From: an uncultured Senegalimassilia sp.
GTDB lineage: Bacteria; Actinomycetota; Coriobacteriia; Coriobacteriales; Eggerthellaceae
Reading direction: 5' to 3'
Assembly (NCBI RefSeq): GCF_934636665.1
Contig: NZ_CAKUAT010000005.1
Span: 72,223-136,222 of the forward strand
Length of the DNA: 64,000 bases
Made by a program: the position numbers and the translations under genes. The notes below the pieces were generated by a model that had not been told where the DNA came from, searched no databases, and worked only from the letters and a program-made list of their open reading frames with translations. Positions within the stretch are counted from its first letter, which is position 1. Each line of letters starts with the position of its first letter. Shown piece by piece: positions 52,675-60,722 of the stretch.

Positions 52675-53271
52675 ATGCTGAACATCCTGCTCACGGGCGT
52701 AGGCGGTCAGGGAACCGTTTTGGCTGCGAAGGTGCTTGCCCAGGCCGCTTTGGAAAAGGGCTGGCAGGTGCGCACGGCCGAGACCATCGGCATGGCGCAG
52801 CGCGGCGGCAACGTGGTGTCGCACGTGCGCATCGGCAACAAGGGCGAGCAGGTGCATGCGCCCCTGGTCAGCCGAGGAACCGCTGACCTGATCATCGCGT
52901 TCGAGCCGGCAGAGGCCGCTCGCGTGCTGCCTTTCCTTGCCCCTACGGGGACGCTGGTGTTCGCCACCACCGCGGTTCAGCCGGTGACGGCGGCGCTGTC
53001 GAAGAACCCGTACCGCGCTAGCGATGTGATCGCGAACATGGAGCGCGCTCTGACGGATACGCAGGCGAAGCTTGTGCCCGTCGATGATGCCGCGCTCACG
53101 AAGGCAGTCGGCAGCCGCAAGGTGCTCAACAGCCTGTTGCTCGCCAAGGCCTTGCAAACCGGATGCGTGCCCATCGATGTCGAAGACCTTCGCGCGGCGA
53201 TCGCGGCTTGTGTCAAGCCGCGCTTCGTGGATATGAACCTGCAAGCCATCAACGTGGCGGTGGGGGAGTAG
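52675..53271 (+). CDS. iorB: indolepyruvate ferredoxin oxidoreductase, beta subunit
   Basis: The 198-residue gamma-type domain subunit completes IorAB. It has the characteristic LLTGVGGQGTVLAAKVLAQAA, ETIGMAQRGGNVVSHVRIG and ADLIIAFEPAEAAR motifs. AAGGAGG lies in the end of iorA, and the spacing implies translational coupling. Confidence 0.93.
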   Translation: MLNILLTGVGGQGTVLAAKVLAQAALEKGWQVRTAETIGMAQRGGNVVSHVRIGNKGEQVHAPLVSRGTADLIIAFEPAEAARVLPFLAPTGTLVFATTAVQPVTAALSKNPYRASDVIANMERALTDTQAKLVPVDDAALTKAVGSRKVLNSLLLAKALQTGCVPIDVEDLRAAIAACVKPRFVDMNLQAINVAVGE

Positions 53272-53294
53272 CGCCGAAAAACCTTCTGTAACAA

Positions 53295-53330
53295 GCAACG
53301 GGACCGCAAATCGGTCCCGTTGCCGGTTTT
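53295..53330 (+). terminator. terminator after iorAB
   Basis: Perfect 12-bp stem GCAACGGGACCG/CGGTCCCGTTGC followed by CGGTTTT. Confidence 0.7.
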
Positions 53331-53335
53331 GGGGG

Positions 53336-53363
53336 TTGCTTGCGGTTTGGTTTGGCCTACAAT
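53336..53363 (+). promoter_or_regulatory. possible paaK promoter
   Basis: TTGCTT (53336-53341), 16-bp spacer, TACAAT (53358-53363). Confidence 0.45.
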
Positions 53364-53370
53364 GACCAGT

Positions 53371-53439
53371 ATGACTTCGGTATTCGACATCCACTTCTCC
53401 TCAGCCGCGCGCACCGCGTTGGCTGGTCGATGGCTTTAG
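53371..53439 (+). CDS. possible 22-residue leader peptide upstream of paaK
   Basis: An ATG just after the likely transcription start opens a 22-codon frame (MTSVFDIHF...AGRWL). It has no clear ribosome site, so it would be leaderless. It contains two Phe and one Trp but no codon run. Expression is speculative. Confidence 0.2.
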   Translation: MTSVFDIHFSSAARTALAGRWL

Positions 53440-53572
53440 CTTCAAGACCTGTAAGGCTTGGGGCCGATTTGCCGTGCTTTCCCGCAGCCTTTTCGGGCTT
53501 GAAGCGCCTACGCACTTTTCCTCACACAGCATGAATAAAACGAAGCAAGCCATTTGAACAAGGGAGCATACT

Positions 53573-54814
53573 ATGCAGATGAAGCCGGAGCAGCTTGAGA
53601 TCATCAAAGAGCAGTTCAAAACCCTGAAGGACCGCTCGGCCTTCTACGCTCGCAAATTCAAGGACATCGATCTGTCCGACGTGCAAACCCAGGAAGATTT
53701 CGAGAAGCTGCCGTTCTCGGAGAAGGCGGATTTGCGCGAGGCATACCCGCTGGGACTGCAGGCGGTGCCGGACGAGAAGATCATCCGCATTCACAGCTCC
53801 TCGGGCACCACGGGCACCCCGGTCGTCATCCCCTACACGCAGAAGGATGTCGACGATTGGGCCACCATGTTCGCCCGCTGCTACGAGACGGCGGGCATCA
53901 CGAACACCGACCGCATCCAGATCACCCCTGGTTATGGCCTGTGGACTGCCGGCATCGGCTTCCAGCTGGGCTGCGAGCGCCTTGGTGCCATGGCCATCCC
54001 TATGGGCCCCGGCAATACCGAAAAGCAGCTGCAGATGATGCAGGACCTGCATTCCACCGTCATCACGGGCACGTCCAGCTATGCGCTGCTGCTTGCCGAG
54101 GAGATCGAGAAGCGCGGCCTGCGCGATAAGCTTGACCTGCGCAAGGGCGTCATCGGCTCCGAGCGTTGGGGTGAGAAGATGCGCCAGCGCATCGCCAACG
54201 AGCTGGGCATCGAGATCTTCGACATCTATGGCCTGACCGAGATCTACGGCCCGGGCATCGGCATCTCCTGCGAAGAGCATCACGGCATGCACATCTGGGA
54301 AGACTACGTGTACTGCGAGATCGTCGACCCGAAGACCGGCGAGCAGCTGCCCGACGGCGAAGTGGGCGAGCTGGTGCTCACCACGCTGCGCAAGGAGGGC
54401 GCGCCGCTTATCCGCTACCGTACGCATGACCTGACGCGCATCATCCCCGGCGACTGCAAGTGCAAGTTCGGCAGCCACCACCCGCGCATCGACATCCTGA
54501 CGGGACGCACCGACGACATGGTCAAGGTGAAGGGCTGCAACATGTTCCCCTCCCAGATCGAGGAGGTTCTGCAGTTCACCGATGGCGCGTCGTCCGAGTA
54601 TCAGGTGATGATCGAGGCAATCAACGGCCGCGATGTGCTCACCGTGCTGTTCGAAACGCCGCTTGAGGGCGAGGAGCGCGAGCAATGCGAGCAGCAGCTG
54701 GCGGCGATCTTCAAGGCGAAGATCGGCTGCACCCCCGAGGCGAAGGGCGTTCCCATGGGCGAGCTGCCGCGCAGCGAGAAGAAGTCGAAGCGCATCTTCG
54801 ACTCCCGCTACTAA
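53573..54814 (+). CDS. paaK: phenylacetate-CoA ligase family protein
   Basis: The 413-residue adenylating enzyme links arylacetates and CoA. Motifs: HSSSGTTGTPVVIPYT (AMP loop), YGLTEIYGPGIG, RTHDLTRI and TDDMVKVKGCNMFPSQIEEVL. Located after iorAB, it may act on phenyl-, hydroxyphenyl- or indoleacetate, or run in reverse to conserve the thioester energy; direction is inferred, not shown. ATG at 53573 follows AAGGGAG. Confidence 0.9.
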   Translation: MQMKPEQLEIIKEQFKTLKDRSAFYARKFKDIDLSDVQTQEDFEKLPFSEKADLREAYPLGLQAVPDEKIIRIHSSSGTTGTPVVIPYTQKDVDDWATMFARCYETAGITNTDRIQITPGYGLWTAGIGFQLGCERLGAMAIPMGPGNTEKQLQMMQDLHSTVITGTSSYALLLAEEIEKRGLRDKLDLRKGVIGSERWGEKMRQRIANELGIEIFDIYGLTEIYGPGIGISCEEHHGMHIWEDYVYCEIVDPKTGEQLPDGEVGELVLTTLRKEGAPLIRYRTHDLTRIIPGDCKCKFGSHHPRIDILTGRTDDMVKVKGCNMFPSQIEEVLQFTDGASSEYQVMIEAINGRDVLTVLFETPLEGEEREQCEQQLAAIFKAKIGCTPEAKGVPMGELPRSEKKSKRIFDSRY

Positions 54815-54841
54815 AAGCTTGCGAACAGGTTAAACGAGAAT

Positions 54842-54868
54842 CGAAGCCGGGCCATGTGCCCGGCTTCG
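54842..54868 (+). terminator. hairpin after paaK
   Basis: Perfect 11-bp stem CGAAGCCGGGC/GCCCGGCTTCG without a good T run. In the rest of 54869-55189 I see no gene. Confidence 0.45.
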
Positions 54869-55189
54869 CCGCGTTTCGGGAGCGATGGCCTGGTTGGTTG
54901 CCGGGGAGGGTGCGACGCGGTTTTCGATTTGTTCAGTTTCGCTTTGAGGCTTTGAATGAGCGACGTTCGCTGGCGGCGGCCGCGTGGCATGTATTCCTCT
55001 ACTTCGCTTCAGGGTCCTGTATTTGCGGTGGCCGACAAGGGCGATGGGAGGTCTTTTTCGTCCGACATCACCACATTTCGAAGGTTTCGTCCCCTTTGCT
55101 GCTAATTCGAACCGCTTTGCTAGGAAATAATGTAGCCGTTCGGGAAAATCCTGGACGGAAAGGCACTTGACTGTGGTAGAGTAGCGCCC

Positions 55190-55369
55190 ATGAGCATCGT
55201 GAACGGACATATCGCCGCATCCCGCAGCGCTCAGCAGCCCGCTGAGCTTGCTGCCATGCTGTGCGCCTTCGAAGTCCAAACGATGCCTTTTGCAGGTAAG
55301 ACCGCCGGTGAATGCGGTGCGACGAAGCCTTGCCTTCCTTCCTATTATTATTCCTATCGATATCTGTAG
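55190..55369 (+). CDS. tyrosine-rich leader peptide upstream of the sodium:solute symporter
   Basis: A 59-codon frame (ATG 55190, TAG 55367-55369) ends in SYYYSYRYL: five of the last eight residues are Tyr, with four TAT codons within a five-codon stretch. The stop codon abuts the first arm of a hairpin (55369-55376 with 55439-55446). The symporter gene starts 200 bases later. This is the layout of ribosome-mediated attenuation leaders, with Tyr as the sensed amino acid. The ribosome site is weak (AGAG) and no homologue is known to me. Confidence 0.45.
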   Translation: MSIVNGHIAASRSAQQPAELAAMLCAFEVQTMPFAGKTAGECGATKPCLPSYYYSYRYL

Positions 55370-55569
55370 CACACGGGGCTTAGCCGCTGCGTGCGTCCGT
55401 TAGACGTGGCGTATGTTCGCAGCGAACTCGGGCTTGTGCCGTGTGCGTCTCCGGGTTGGGCGACTTAGATGCGTTCGCTTGCCCAGCCGTGTCCTTGACG
55501 AGGGGCAGTTGCTTTCCGAACAGGGAAGATTCCACGGTCTACACGATATCGATCGGTAAAGGAACGATC
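55369..55569 (+). promoter_or_regulatory. structured 5' leader of the symporter gene
   Basis: Hairpins: GCACACGG/CCGTGTGC (55369-55376, 55439-55446), GGTTGGGC/GCCCAGCC (55454-55461, 55481-55488), and GATCG/CGATC (55551-55555, 55565-55569), the last placing the AAAGGA ribosome site in its loop. No T run, so control would be translational rather than by termination. Confidence 0.35.
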
Positions 55570-57123
55570 ATGGTCGCAAAAATCTGCATGGTTTTGATTT
55601 TCGTCGGCGTAGCGGTCGGGGTCGGCTTGTATTGCCGCCGCACCACCACCAGCGTCGACGGTTTCGTTCTGGGCGGACGCAACGTCGGCCCTTGGATGAG
55701 CGCTTTCGCATACGGCACCAGCTACTTCTCCGCTGTGGTGTTCGTCGGCTATGCCGGCCAGTTCGGCTGGAAATACGGTATCGCCGCCGTGTGGGCCGGC
55801 ATCGGCAATGCCATTCTCGGCAGCCTTTTGGCCTGGTGGGTGCTCGGTCCGCGCACGCGTGAGATGACGCATCGCCTGGGCGCCACCACCATGCCCGAGT
55901 TCTTCGGCAAGCGTTTTCAGTCGAAGGGCTTGCGCATTGCCAGCGCGGCCATCATCTTCGTGTTCCTGATCCCGTACACCGCAAGCGTGTACAACGGCCT
56001 GTCCCGTCTGTTCGGCATGGCGTTCGGCCTTCCTTACGAGGTGTGTGTCATCGGCATGGCTGTCATCACATGTCTGTACGTGGTTCTGGGCGGTTACATG
56101 GCAACCGTCATGAACGACTTCCTGCAGGGTATCGTCATGTTGTTCGGCATCGTCGCCGTCATTGCGGCGGTTATCCTGAACAACGGCGGCTTCAGCGAGG
56201 CCATCACCACGCTGTCGCAGATCCCGGCCGAGGGCTCGCAGATGGCCGGCCCGTTCGTCAGCATGTTCGGCCCCGATCTGTTCAACCTGCTCGGCGTGGT
56301 GGTGCTGACCAGCCTTGGCACCTGGGGTTTGCCGCAGATGGTGCAGAAGTTCTACGCCATCAAGTCCGGCCCGGCGGTGAAGCAGGGCGCCATCATTTCC
56401 ACGCTGTTCGCGTTCGTGGTTGCCGGCGGCAGCTACTTCCTGGGCGGTTTCGGCCGTCTGTACGCCGACAAGATCGAGATCGGCCCCACCGGCATCCCGG
56501 TGTACGACTCCATCATCCCGACCATGCTGTCCACTTTGCCCGATATCCTTATTGGCATCGTGATCGTGCTTGTGCTGTCCGCCAGCATGTCCACGCTGTC
56601 CTCGCTTGTGCTGACCTCGTCCTCCACGTTGACCCTCGACCTTCTGCAGGGCAATGTGGTGAAGAAGATGAGCGAGCAGAGCAAGCTCGGCTGGATGCGC
56701 GTCCTTATCGTGGTGTTCATCATCGTGTCCGCGGCGCTGGCGTTGATCCAGTACAACTCCTCCATCACGTTCATCGCGCAGCTCATGGGCATCTCCTGGG
56801 GTGCGCTGGCCGGCGCGTTCCTCGGCCCGTTCCTGTGGGGCCTGTACTCCGGGCGCATCTCCAAGGCCGCCGTGTGGTGCAGCTTCATCGTGGGCGTGTG
56901 CCTGACCAGCGGGAACATGGTGCTCACGCTGATGGGCACGCCGCTAATCGCCAGCCCCATCAACTGCGGTGCCCTGGCAATGCTGCTGTCTCTGATCATC
57001 GTGCCGGTGGTCAGCCTGTTCACCAAGTCCGTTCCTTTCGAGGTGAACCCGCCCAGTCCCGAGGGCGCCATCGACCGCGAGTACCAGCACGAGCTGGTCG
57101 CGGAACGCAAGGCAGCGGAATAG
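55570..57123 (+). CDS. sodium:solute symporter family protein (SSS)
   Basis: The 517-residue membrane protein has the SSS fold: N-terminal VAKICMVLIFVGVAVGVGLY, then TTSVDGFVLGGRNVGPWMSAFAYGTSYFSAVVFVGYAG, a TM5-6 region with GGYMATVMNDFLQGIVMLFG, and about 13 helices in all. It is PutP/PanF-like; the substrate cannot be read from sequence, but a Tyr-rich leader and nearby aromatic catabolism hint at an aromatic acid or amino acid. The start at 55570 has AAAGGA; earlier in-frame codons are in the structured leader. Confidence 0.85.
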   Translation: MVAKICMVLIFVGVAVGVGLYCRRTTTSVDGFVLGGRNVGPWMSAFAYGTSYFSAVVFVGYAGQFGWKYGIAAVWAGIGNAILGSLLAWWVLGPRTREMTHRLGATTMPEFFGKRFQSKGLRIASAAIIFVFLIPYTASVYNGLSRLFGMAFGLPYEVCVIGMAVITCLYVVLGGYMATVMNDFLQGIVMLFGIVAVIAAVILNNGGFSEAITTLSQIPAEGSQMAGPFVSMFGPDLFNLLGVVVLTSLGTWGLPQMVQKFYAIKSGPAVKQGAIISTLFAFVVAGGSYFLGGFGRLYADKIEIGPTGIPVYDSIIPTMLSTLPDILIGIVIVLVLSASMSTLSSLVLTSSSTLTLDLLQGNVVKKMSEQSKLGWMRVLIVVFIIVSAALALIQYNSSITFIAQLMGISWGALAGAFLGPFLWGLYSGRISKAAVWCSFIVGVCLTSGNMVLTLMGTPLIASPINCGALAMLLSLIIVPVVSLFTKSVPFEVNPPSPEGAIDREYQHELVAERKAAE

Positions 57124-57228
57124 CCTTTCGATTACGGTTTGTTGTAATGGGTTAGCGAACTGCGCAAAACTGAATGTTTTCGAGCAGGAGGCGGACGATG
57201 TATATCGTTCGCCTCTTCCTATTCCTTT

Positions 57229-57244
57229 TGTTTCACGTGAAACC
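57229..57244. promoter_or_regulatory. parS: parS-like site, one mismatch
   Basis: TGTTTCACGTGAAACC differs from parS only at the last base. It is upstream of the NhaC-type gene and the most distal copy in the window. Confidence 0.75.
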
Positions 57245-57335
57245 CCTCCGGCGGAATCCTGATGCGGTTCGACCGTTGCGCTTGTATACTGATTCGCAAT
57301 GGACTTTGAGGACCTTATGGAGAAAGGGAAGGGAA

Positions 57336-58991
57336 ATGGAAGAGGCTTTCGAGCTTATCAGCACCGGCGCTTGGTCCATCGTGCCGCCGTTGCTGGCGTT
57401 GGCTCTGGCGCTCATCACTAAAGAGGTGTATTCGTCGCTGACCATCGGCGTGTTCGTCGGCATGGTCATCTACCAGTTCACCCTCAACGGTGTCGGCGTC
57501 GACCAGCTGGTCACGGCATTCACCGATGTGCCGAACGCGATGGCGCTGCAAATCGCCGATAACGGAGCGTTGCTGCTGTTCCTTGCGTTATTGGGCGCGC
57601 TTACCGTGGTCATCGCCACGGCGGGCGGCAGCCGCGCTTATGCCGAGTGGGTGTCCACTCATATCAAGAACGCGCGCGCCGCGCAGGTGCTCACGGGTTT
57701 GCTGGGCATCATCATCTTCGTCGACGACTACTTCAACTGCTTGACGGTCGGCGCGGTCATGCGTCCTGTGACCGATCGCTTCCATGTCAGCCATGAGAAG
57801 CTGGCCTGGATCATCGACTCCACGGCAGCCCCGGTGTGCATCATCGCTCCGGTGTCCTCGTGGGCCGTTGCGGTCGGCGGTTACCTGGGAGACGACGGTT
57901 TCAGCACGTTCGTGCAGTCCATTCCGTACAACTTCTATGCGCTGCTCACCATCTTCTTCGTGTTCTTCATGCTGATCACGAACAAGAACGATTACGGTCC
58001 GATGCGCGCTGCCGAGGCGGAGGCGCAGTCCTCCGACGGCGCCTCTGCTGAGGGCGGCAAGCTGCTGGAGAAGCTGTCCACCATGGGCCTTTCCGATCAG
58101 GCGGAAGCCGATCCCGACGACCATACGAATCTGGAGTCGGTCGTCACCGAGCAGGCCGATATCGAGCAGTCCGCATCGGCGGCCATCGACGAGTACAAGG
58201 GCCTCAACATCTCCGAGAAGGGCAAGGTTTACGACCTGATCGTGCCTATCCTGGTGCTGATCTTCTTCTCGATCTTGGGCATGATGTACACGGGCGGCTT
58301 CTTCGAGGGCGTTGACTTCGCCACTGCCGTCGGCGAGAACCCGGTCGGCGGTCTGTGCATCGGCGCTACGGTGGCCCTGTGCGTTGCCGGCGCCATGTTC
58401 CTGCCGCGCGGCCTGACCACGCTGAGCGGTTTCGTGGAGAGCATCTCCGAGGGCGTGCGTTCCATGGTCGGCGCCATCATGATCCTGGTGCTGGCATGGA
58501 GCTTGGGCGGTTGCTGCCGTTACATGCTCGGCACGGGCGATTTCGTGAGCAGCTTCCTGAACAGCTTGGGCGTGAGCCTGGCCATCCTGCCGTGCATCAT
58601 CTTCCTGGTGGCAGGCTTCATCGGCTTCGCCATGGGCACGAGCTGGGGCACCATCGCGCTGATCCTGCCCATCGTGGTCGGCGTGTTCAACGAGGGCGAT
58701 CCGCTGTTCCTGGTTGCCGTGGGTGCGACGCTGGCAGGTGCCGTGTACGGCGATCATATCTCGCCGATTTCCGACACCACCATCCTGTCGTCTGCGGGTG
58801 CGAAGTGCAACCACCTGCGCCACGTGGCCACGCAGCTGCCGTACGCGACCACCGTCATGGTCGTCTGCTTCGTGTGCTATGTCGTCGCCGGCTTCACGGG
58901 CAATCCCTGGATTTCCCTGGTGCTGGGTGCGGTGCTCATCGTGGTTGCGGTGAAGATCCTGCACAAGTCCAACATCGGCGTGAAGAAATAA
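57336..58991 (+). CDS. NhaC-family Na+/H+ antiporter
   Basis: The 551-residue membrane protein has the NhaC core: PPLLALALALITKEVYSSLTIGVFVG, IIIFVDDYFNCLTVGAVMRPVTDR, IIDSTAAPVCIIAPVSSWAV, and GTSWGTIALILPI...AGAVYGDHISPISDTTILSSAGA. A ~100-residue acidic cytoplasmic loop (EAQSSDGASAEGG to AAIDEYKG) splits the two halves. NhaC proteins exchange Na+ for H+, sometimes with organic substrates. The start at 57336 has GGGAAGGG; upstream in-frame codons cross the parS-like site. With the preceding symporter it could form a sodium cycle. Confidence 0.87.
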   Translation: MEEAFELISTGAWSIVPPLLALALALITKEVYSSLTIGVFVGMVIYQFTLNGVGVDQLVTAFTDVPNAMALQIADNGALLLFLALLGALTVVIATAGGSRAYAEWVSTHIKNARAAQVLTGLLGIIIFVDDYFNCLTVGAVMRPVTDRFHVSHEKLAWIIDSTAAPVCIIAPVSSWAVAVGGYLGDDGFSTFVQSIPYNFYALLTIFFVFFMLITNKNDYGPMRAAEAEAQSSDGASAEGGKLLEKLSTMGLSDQAEADPDDHTNLESVVTEQADIEQSASAAIDEYKGLNISEKGKVYDLIVPILVLIFFSILGMMYTGGFFEGVDFATAVGENPVGGLCIGATVALCVAGAMFLPRGLTTLSGFVESISEGVRSMVGAIMILVLAWSLGGCCRYMLGTGDFVSSFLNSLGVSLAILPCIIFLVAGFIGFAMGTSWGTIALILPIVVGVFNEGDPLFLVAVGATLAGAVYGDHISPISDTTILSSAGAKCNHLRHVATQLPYATTVMVVCFVCYVVAGFTGNPWISLVLGAVLIVVAVKILHKSNIGVKK

Positions 58992-59032
58992 ACTCCGATG
59001 CGCGGCAAGCGCCGCAAAAGTGGCAAGAAAAC

Positions 59033-59066
59033 AAAGGGAGGGTTCCGCTGGGAACCCTCCCTTTTT
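59033..59066 (+). terminator. terminator after the NhaC-type gene
   Basis: AAAGGGAGGGTTCC-GCTG-GGAACCCTCCCTTT followed by TTT. Nothing else is seen up to 59255. Confidence 0.85.
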
Positions 59067-59255
59067 TGTTGAACGGCTATTTGCGGAAAACGCGCGGGGT
59101 TTGACTTCGACAGAAGGCCTGTTGATTTAGCCTTGTTTTCGGGTGTGTGAGGGCTCGTCCTTGCTCGAGGGCATCCCTAGAAGATGTAGCGGCCCGCCAA
59201 TGCTATCGCCGTCCGTCCCTTTTCGCGCCATATTGCTATCTCGCCCGCATTCGCG

Positions 59256-59879
59256 CTATGCCGAGAAGATATGGGGGAGGGGGAGGTCGTGAGGTTCGGT
59301 GGGCACGTGGTCGACGCGCTGCTCTTCGAACGCCACGCCGGCTACGAAGCAGTCATCGCGCAGCTCGGGAAGGAACCGGTCGTAATTCCCGCCGCCATAC
59401 CCGAGGCGCATAAGGCCGCTGTCGAAGGCCACCAGGGGGATGACGGCGACGTCGAACAGCTGCTCATCGGCTTCTCGCCAGCCTTGGGCATGCAGGTCGT
59501 CAAGCAGGTAGGGGCGTGCTGGGTGATCGAGGAAGGCGGGGCGCTGCTCGGTCAAGTGGTTCTGCGTGATCGGGAAGAACACCATGTGCGCCGGCGCATC
59601 CGGAGCGTTCTTGGCCATGCAGGGCAGAAACACCTCCCAGCCGCGTTCGTATGCCGTGAATAGCAGAGGGTGCACGTCTACTTCGCTGCTCATAGGCTCG
59701 TAGGCGGCGATGCGCAGCTGCTTCGCGGAAGCACACGAGGGCGTTTCGCCTGCAAATCTTTCGTCGATCTCTGTAAGGAATCGCTCGCAGATGAGACGGC
59801 TCTTCTCCTTGCGCTCGGCATCGGGAATCGCTTTGCGTCGGGCGAGGACCGAAGTCCGCGTATCTTGTTTCAAAGTCAT
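59256..59879 (-). CDS. 5-formyltetrahydrofolate cyclo-ligase
   Basis: The 207-residue enzyme (MTHFS, YgfA-like) turns 5-formyl-THF into methenyl-THF. Motifs: SVLARRKAIPDAERKEKS at the start, EPMSSEVDVHPLL, and the C-terminal ATP/folate site VAFDSGLMRLGYGGGNYDRFLPEL...GVAFEEQRV. The start at 59879 follows GAGGAAG; a longer in-frame start adds unrelated sequence. It is divergent from the Rrf2 gene. Confidence 0.9.
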   Translation of the reverse strand: MTLKQDTRTSVLARRKAIPDAERKEKSRLICERFLTEIDERFAGETPSCASAKQLRIAAYEPMSSEVDVHPLLFTAYERGWEVFLPCMAKNAPDAPAHMVFFPITQNHLTEQRPAFLDHPARPYLLDDLHAQGWREADEQLFDVAVIPLVAFDSGLMRLGYGGGNYDRFLPELRDDCFVAGVAFEEQRVDHVPTEPHDLPLPHIFSA

Positions 59880-60272
59880 ACCGTCTTCCTCAAAAATGGA
59901 CGAAATCTCAGCATCGTGTGAAAAAGCATAGCAATAAAGTAGAGGTTTATCGCTTGCGCTAGTATGTAAGCATACTCGTTGGGTCTGGCGATGGCTATGA
60001 CAACAACGGGGAAACGAGGCGGCGGTGCGCCCAGCCGAGGCCCTGACAGGCGGCGCTTCACGGTGCAGCTGGGACTCCGGCAGGCATCGCTTCACCGCCC
60101 ACCGCCCGAGCATGGGCATGGGCACGGAATCATCCATGCACGTGGCTCTAATGCGTTTGCGAAAGCCTCTATAGCAGATGACCAGGGATTTCGTTGACGA
60201 AGAAAACAGGGAAGGTGTACATCGTCCGTCCCTGTTTGGAGCATCGAACACGAAATAGGAACGAGGGAAACG
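59880..60272. other. divergent intergenic region with two inverted repeats
   Basis: A 393-base gap between the cyclo-ligase and Rrf2 genes. It holds AGTATG-TAAG-CATACT (59961-59976) and 9-bp arms AAACAGGGA/TCCCTGTTT (60204-60212, 60229-60237). Either could be an operator for the adjacent Rrf2 regulator. No gene is supported. Confidence 0.45.
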
Positions 60273-60722
60273 GTGCACTTCAAGGCTTCGGTCGAATATG
60301 GGATGCGTGCGGTGCTGTATCTAGCGGAAAAGGGCTCGATATGCTCGTCTCGCGAGGTGGCCGATGAGATGTCCATTCCGCGCGACTACCTGATCCAGTT
60401 GGCGCAGCTGCTGCGCAACGCCGGGATCATCCATGCACGTCCAGGCAAAAACGGCGGATACACCTTGGCGAAGGACGCGTCCAATATCAGCATGCTTGAC
60501 GTGTTCAACGCGCTGCAGAACGACCGACCGCGTTCGGAGCGTAAGGAAGCGGGGGAGGAAGCAAGCGACCTGCTGCAGGACATCACCGCCGCATGCTCCG
60601 CAGTCGAACGCGAAATGGAAGATTATATGTCCTCCATCACCCTACAGAACATGATTGAACGCATCCACGGCAAGGAATCCGACACCGCTTCCGGTTCTAC
60701 CCGATTCCAAACACCTGCATAA
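60273..60722 (+). CDS. Rrf2-family transcriptional regulator
   Basis: The 149-residue protein has the Rrf2 winged helix (ASVEYGMRAVLYLAEKG, SSREVADEMSIPRDYLIQLAQLLRNAGIIHARPGKNGGYTLAKDASNISMLDVFNAL). The three-Cys cluster of IscR/NsrR is absent (only ACSAVE remains), so an Fe-S sensor is unlikely. Start GTG at 60273 with GAGGGA upstream. Its 3' end overlaps the convergent Nramp gene by 26 bases. Confidence 0.85.
   Translation: MHFKASVEYGMRAVLYLAEKGSICSSREVADEMSIPRDYLIQLAQLLRNAGIIHARPGKNGGYTLAKDASNISMLDVFNALQNDRPRSERKEAGEEASDLLQDITAACSAVEREMEDYMSSITLQNMIERIHGKESDTASGSTRFQTPA

Noticed and set aside
55129..55569. T-box or cobalamin riboswitch in the symporter leader
   Set aside because: No T-box bulge sequence (TGGNACCGCG) or cobalamin box was found; the Tyr-rich frame explains the region better.
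57588..58964. A 458-codon open frame on the minus strand
   Set aside because: Antisense to the NhaC-type gene; polar His/Gln/Arg-rich shadow of a membrane protein.
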